From: Lepidostoma basale
Taxonomy: Eukaryota; Arthropoda; Insecta; Trichoptera; Lepidostomatidae
Assembly (NCBI GenBank): GCA_022606425.2
Contig: JAHDVF020001569.1
Coordinates: 496,001 to 560,000, forward strand
Direction of reading: 5' to 3'
DNA: 64,000 bases
Below the pieces are notes generated by a model. The model worked only from the letters and a program-made list of their open reading frames with translations. It searched no databases and had not been told where the DNA came from. The translations under genes and the position numbers were made by a program. Numbering within the stretch: position 1 is the first letter of the stretch; every line of letters starts with the position of its first letter. Below are positions 62,101 to 64,000 of this stretch, piece by piece.

Positions 62101-62959
62101 CCAAGCTACCATCTGTAATTAATTTTGAAAAATAAAAGAATAAAAGTAAATAATGTAACCCATTGTTTTGTTCTGTTATTATATCGCAATTTTATGAATT
62201 GCGATATTATGACAGAGTTTCAAATTACAGTTAATATATTACAGAACTCGGACCTACTACGGTAAATGCAATATTTCATTTTCTCTTGTTTGTTCATACG
62301 AGCGAAGTGTACATTTTACCACACAGAAAGTATCTTAATTAGAGAATTTATAAGTCATCATTTAAGCAATGACGATTTCTTGATGGTTTTAAAATCAACA
62401 AACAATCTAGGAGTTAAAAGACCCTTGTAAGATTATAACTATTATTTACCCTGCTCTTATTAATTGACTAATAAATATACATTTTTTGGAATTATACCAA
62501 CTGTTATTTTGACTAGTTTGTAAAGATATGCATTAACTCTTGGTTTAACTAGTTTTAATTTAAATACAAACAAACAAATTTAGCAAACAGCGTGGATAAT
62601 ATGATGTAACAAAACATTTATGTATAATATTAATTAATTAGTATATAAATTGTTCATTTCAACAACTTTTTCACATAATTAATTCTGCGCAATTATCTTT
62701 CCAGATTGGTCACTTTGAAGCTGTCAAATCATATGCACCAAAGAGAATCACTATCTTGATGTTGGATTGGGAAGGAAACATTCTTGAGTCGTGGCACAAC
62801 CTGGATGGGACCCTAAAAGCTGTTGGCGATGTCCAAATATTTAATGGTTATGTCTACTATGGATCCCCATACAACGAATTTGTCGGCAGGACTCCAATAC
62901 CGGCCACAAAATTGACATTTGAAAAAAATGTGACTGAAGAGGTTGGAGCTGAAGAATAA
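59189..62959 (+). CDS. Apmap: APMAP/hemomucin-type strictosidine synthase-like protein, complete in six exons
   Basis: Exons: 59189..59298, 59371..59576, 59743..60028, 60195..60388, 61370..61581, 62705..62959; 420 aa (human APMAP has 416), all GT-AG. A type II membrane protein: anchor at about residues 11..28 (IVFCSVLIYIL), then a six-bladed beta-propeller. Seen: GPESLVILNNELYTGVHGGH, GRPFGLTSDN, LYIADAYYGIWKYN, FPNGLVISPNED, then LDGIPGFPD and a C-terminal NGYVYYGSPYNEF blade. Family members are ER or plasma-membrane proteins with arylesterase-like folds; insect hemomucin binds glycans and is linked to hemocytes. Here the substrate is unknown. The N-X-S/T sites NET and NVT are present. The first intron is in phase 2 at the same place as in the exon at 8875..9002. 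Intron 4 carries LINE-A and piggyBac-like insertions. Confidence 0.92.
60686..60872 (-). mobile_element. LINE-A subfamily 3' piece, intron 4 of the APMAP-like gene
   Basis: aacaacaacaaaccatcaca-tcgtttctccataggggtag through ttgattaatttggtcatgcc. The tail is (TTG)n rather than (TTAG)n, as at 38115. It is cut at its upstream side by the next element. Confidence 0.8.
60879..61127. mobile_element. piggyBac-like MITE, 249 bp, inserted in LINE-A
   Basis: TTAA at 60879 and 61124. Inverted ends ccgtttgagtgcc and, inverted right end, ccgttagagtgcc. Non-coding. Confidence 0.75.
61841..62117 (-). repeat. Coding-like repeat of unknown family (second copy)
   Basis: The minus strand of 62035..62117 reads LDLDLLTYRGSALMAIPLTS, shared with 51155..51230. 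Upstream text on the same strand is diverged. It lies in intron 5 of the APMAP-like gene. Confidence 0.5.
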
Positions 62960-63221
62960 AGTTTAAATAATCTGTATTTAGAATACTCACCACAAATGTC
63001 ATACTGGTAACCGATGTAACTCATTTTATTTGTGATATGTGTATTAAGAGACTTAATGATTGAAATTTACATTTAAATCAAAGTTGTAAAAGGGTCCCCT
63101 TTATAGGTAACTATAGTCCATAAGTAACAACAACTAGCTGGATAAAAAATTATCAAACCTTCAGTTTTTATGTTCTTACAAACATCTTCTTCCTCAGCCT
63201 ATTTATTCTCACATATTCGTA
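62960..63221. other. 3' flank of the APMAP-like gene
   Basis: AATAAA overlaps the stop codon at 62955..62960. A short LINE-B-like scrap (cttcttcctcagcctattta) lies at 63186..63210. Confidence 0.4.
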
Positions 63222-63580
63222 CAGGGTGCGGCAGAGTAGACAGTGCAGTTTTGAAGAGCTATTAAAAAAAAACGGCACAACTTACAGAAATGAGATTAAT
63301 TTTATTTTATTTGGTACATCATGCGGTTTTACGCATCAAGTCTTGAAGATGACATCAGAAAGATGATGGCCCCCAGCAGCGATACATTGATGAAGGTGAT
63401 TTCTGAAGTTTTTGGCTGCATTTTGGCACATCTCGATCATTGGCGTCCGGACCAATCCATGGCGACGAAAACGGCAAGACCCTCCTGATACAATGAGACC
63501 ACTCCCAGGTTCCTACACCCTCCACACGGGGTGTACCGGCCTTTCAAAATTGCACTGCCTGTTTTGCCGCACCTTGTATT
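63222..63580 (-). mobile_element. mariner-like element with transposase C-terminal remnant
   Basis: Inverted ends tacagggtgcggcagagtag and, inverted right end, tacaaggtgcggcaaaacag, each with TA. The minus strand reads NAAKNFRNHLHQCIAAGGHH-LSDVIFKT, the typical last helix of mariner-type transposases, so this copy keeps the C terminus only. Confidence 0.75.
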
Positions 63581-63639
63581 TTTCATGACTGTTCGTAATA
63601 CCCACTTATCCATATATAGCCAATAAGCATTCCTCATTA

Positions 63640-63860
63640 TTGAGGGTCGTGTTTATCGCTTAAAACTATTCACCATGGCTTGCTATGCGCTCCTGTCACG
63701 GGTCAGTCTCCAGGCTGCAGCTATTGAGAAACCAGTCAGCGCCCTGATTTGATAGGACCAGCGACTCGGTGGCCTTTCTTGTGGTCGCTTTCTCTCAACT
63801 TTGCTCATTATTATGACTTTTTAAAGGTTGTTCTGATCTGTCCGGGCTATGTAATCAAAA
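63640..63860 (-). mobile_element. LINE-B C-terminal fragment, inverted twin of 3775..4005
   Basis: ttgagggtcgtgtttatcgc, gtcagtctccaggctgcagc, gatttgataggaccagcgac and ggttgttctgatctgtccgg are the reverse complement of the copy at 3775..4005. Confidence 0.8.
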
Positions 63861-64000
63861 TATTTTAATATTCTCCGATAGCACACCCTCGAGAGTCTTA
63901 CCCTGATGCTTAGCTGGTCGATGTATATACCATAAGCATAGTTTTAATAAAATAACCATAATATTTAAAATAAACTAACTCAGTGTGTGTTTTACAGTTT

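Overview
This is an AT-rich nuclear segment from an animal, very probably an insect and most likely a moth or butterfly. The evidence is split genes with GT-AG introns, insect-type hemomucin/APMAP relatives, and a very high density of non-LTR retrotransposons, tRNA-derived SINEs and small DNA transposons. No bacterial operons, CRISPR arrays or rRNA genes are visible. The lepidopteran assignment is inference from style; no species is claimed.

Host genes, left to right: (1) the first coding exon of a second hemomucin/APMAP-like gene (8875..9002, minus) that runs off the left edge; (2) a complete five-exon NADPH aldo-keto reductase (10343..14560, plus, 330 aa); (3) a complete 14-exon replicative helicase subunit, Mcm5 (21183..33673, minus, 732 aa); (4) a complete 11-exon multi-C2H2 zinc-finger protein (36772..48589, plus, 726 aa), divergent from Mcm5; (5) a two-exon short Vti1b-type SNARE (56953..57990, minus, 116 aa); (6) a complete six-exon APMAP/hemomucin-type beta-propeller protein (59189..62959, plus, 420 aa), divergent from Vti1b. 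Exon borders were set by hand. Every junction uses GT..AG, keeps frame and rebuilds a continuous family-like protein. The genes have unrelated housekeeping or metabolic roles (DNA replication, transcription, vesicle fusion, carbonyl reduction) and do not form a pathway.

Almost everything between and inside the genes is mobile DNA, mostly old and nested. Labels used below: LINE-A = non-LTR family (RTE/BovB-like by C-terminal protein) whose 3' end reads ctgcctacccctt..ggcgtgatgg followed by (TTAG)n; LINE-B = related C-terminal fragments ending in (GAA)n; LINE-C = CR1-like 3' ends; LINE-D = jockey-clade 3' ends; LINE-E = an R1-clade copy. SINE-1 = tRNA-derived SINE with clear A and B boxes, at least eight copies; SINE-T = a short non-coding unit that shares the LINE-A 3' end and (TTAG)n tail. 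DNA elements include piggyBac-like (TTAA targets), mariner-like (TA), PIF/Harbinger-like (TTA), pogo-like, hAT-like and foldback elements.

The most interesting points are: two oppositely oriented copies of a mariner derivative that keep only an N-terminal helix-turn-helix reading frame; a 523 bp piggyBac derivative whose deletion joins the acidic N terminus to the Cys-rich C terminus in one small open frame; a SINE that appears to have captured a LINE-A tail, with a clear 13 bp target duplication; and an unusually short Vti1b without the Habc region.
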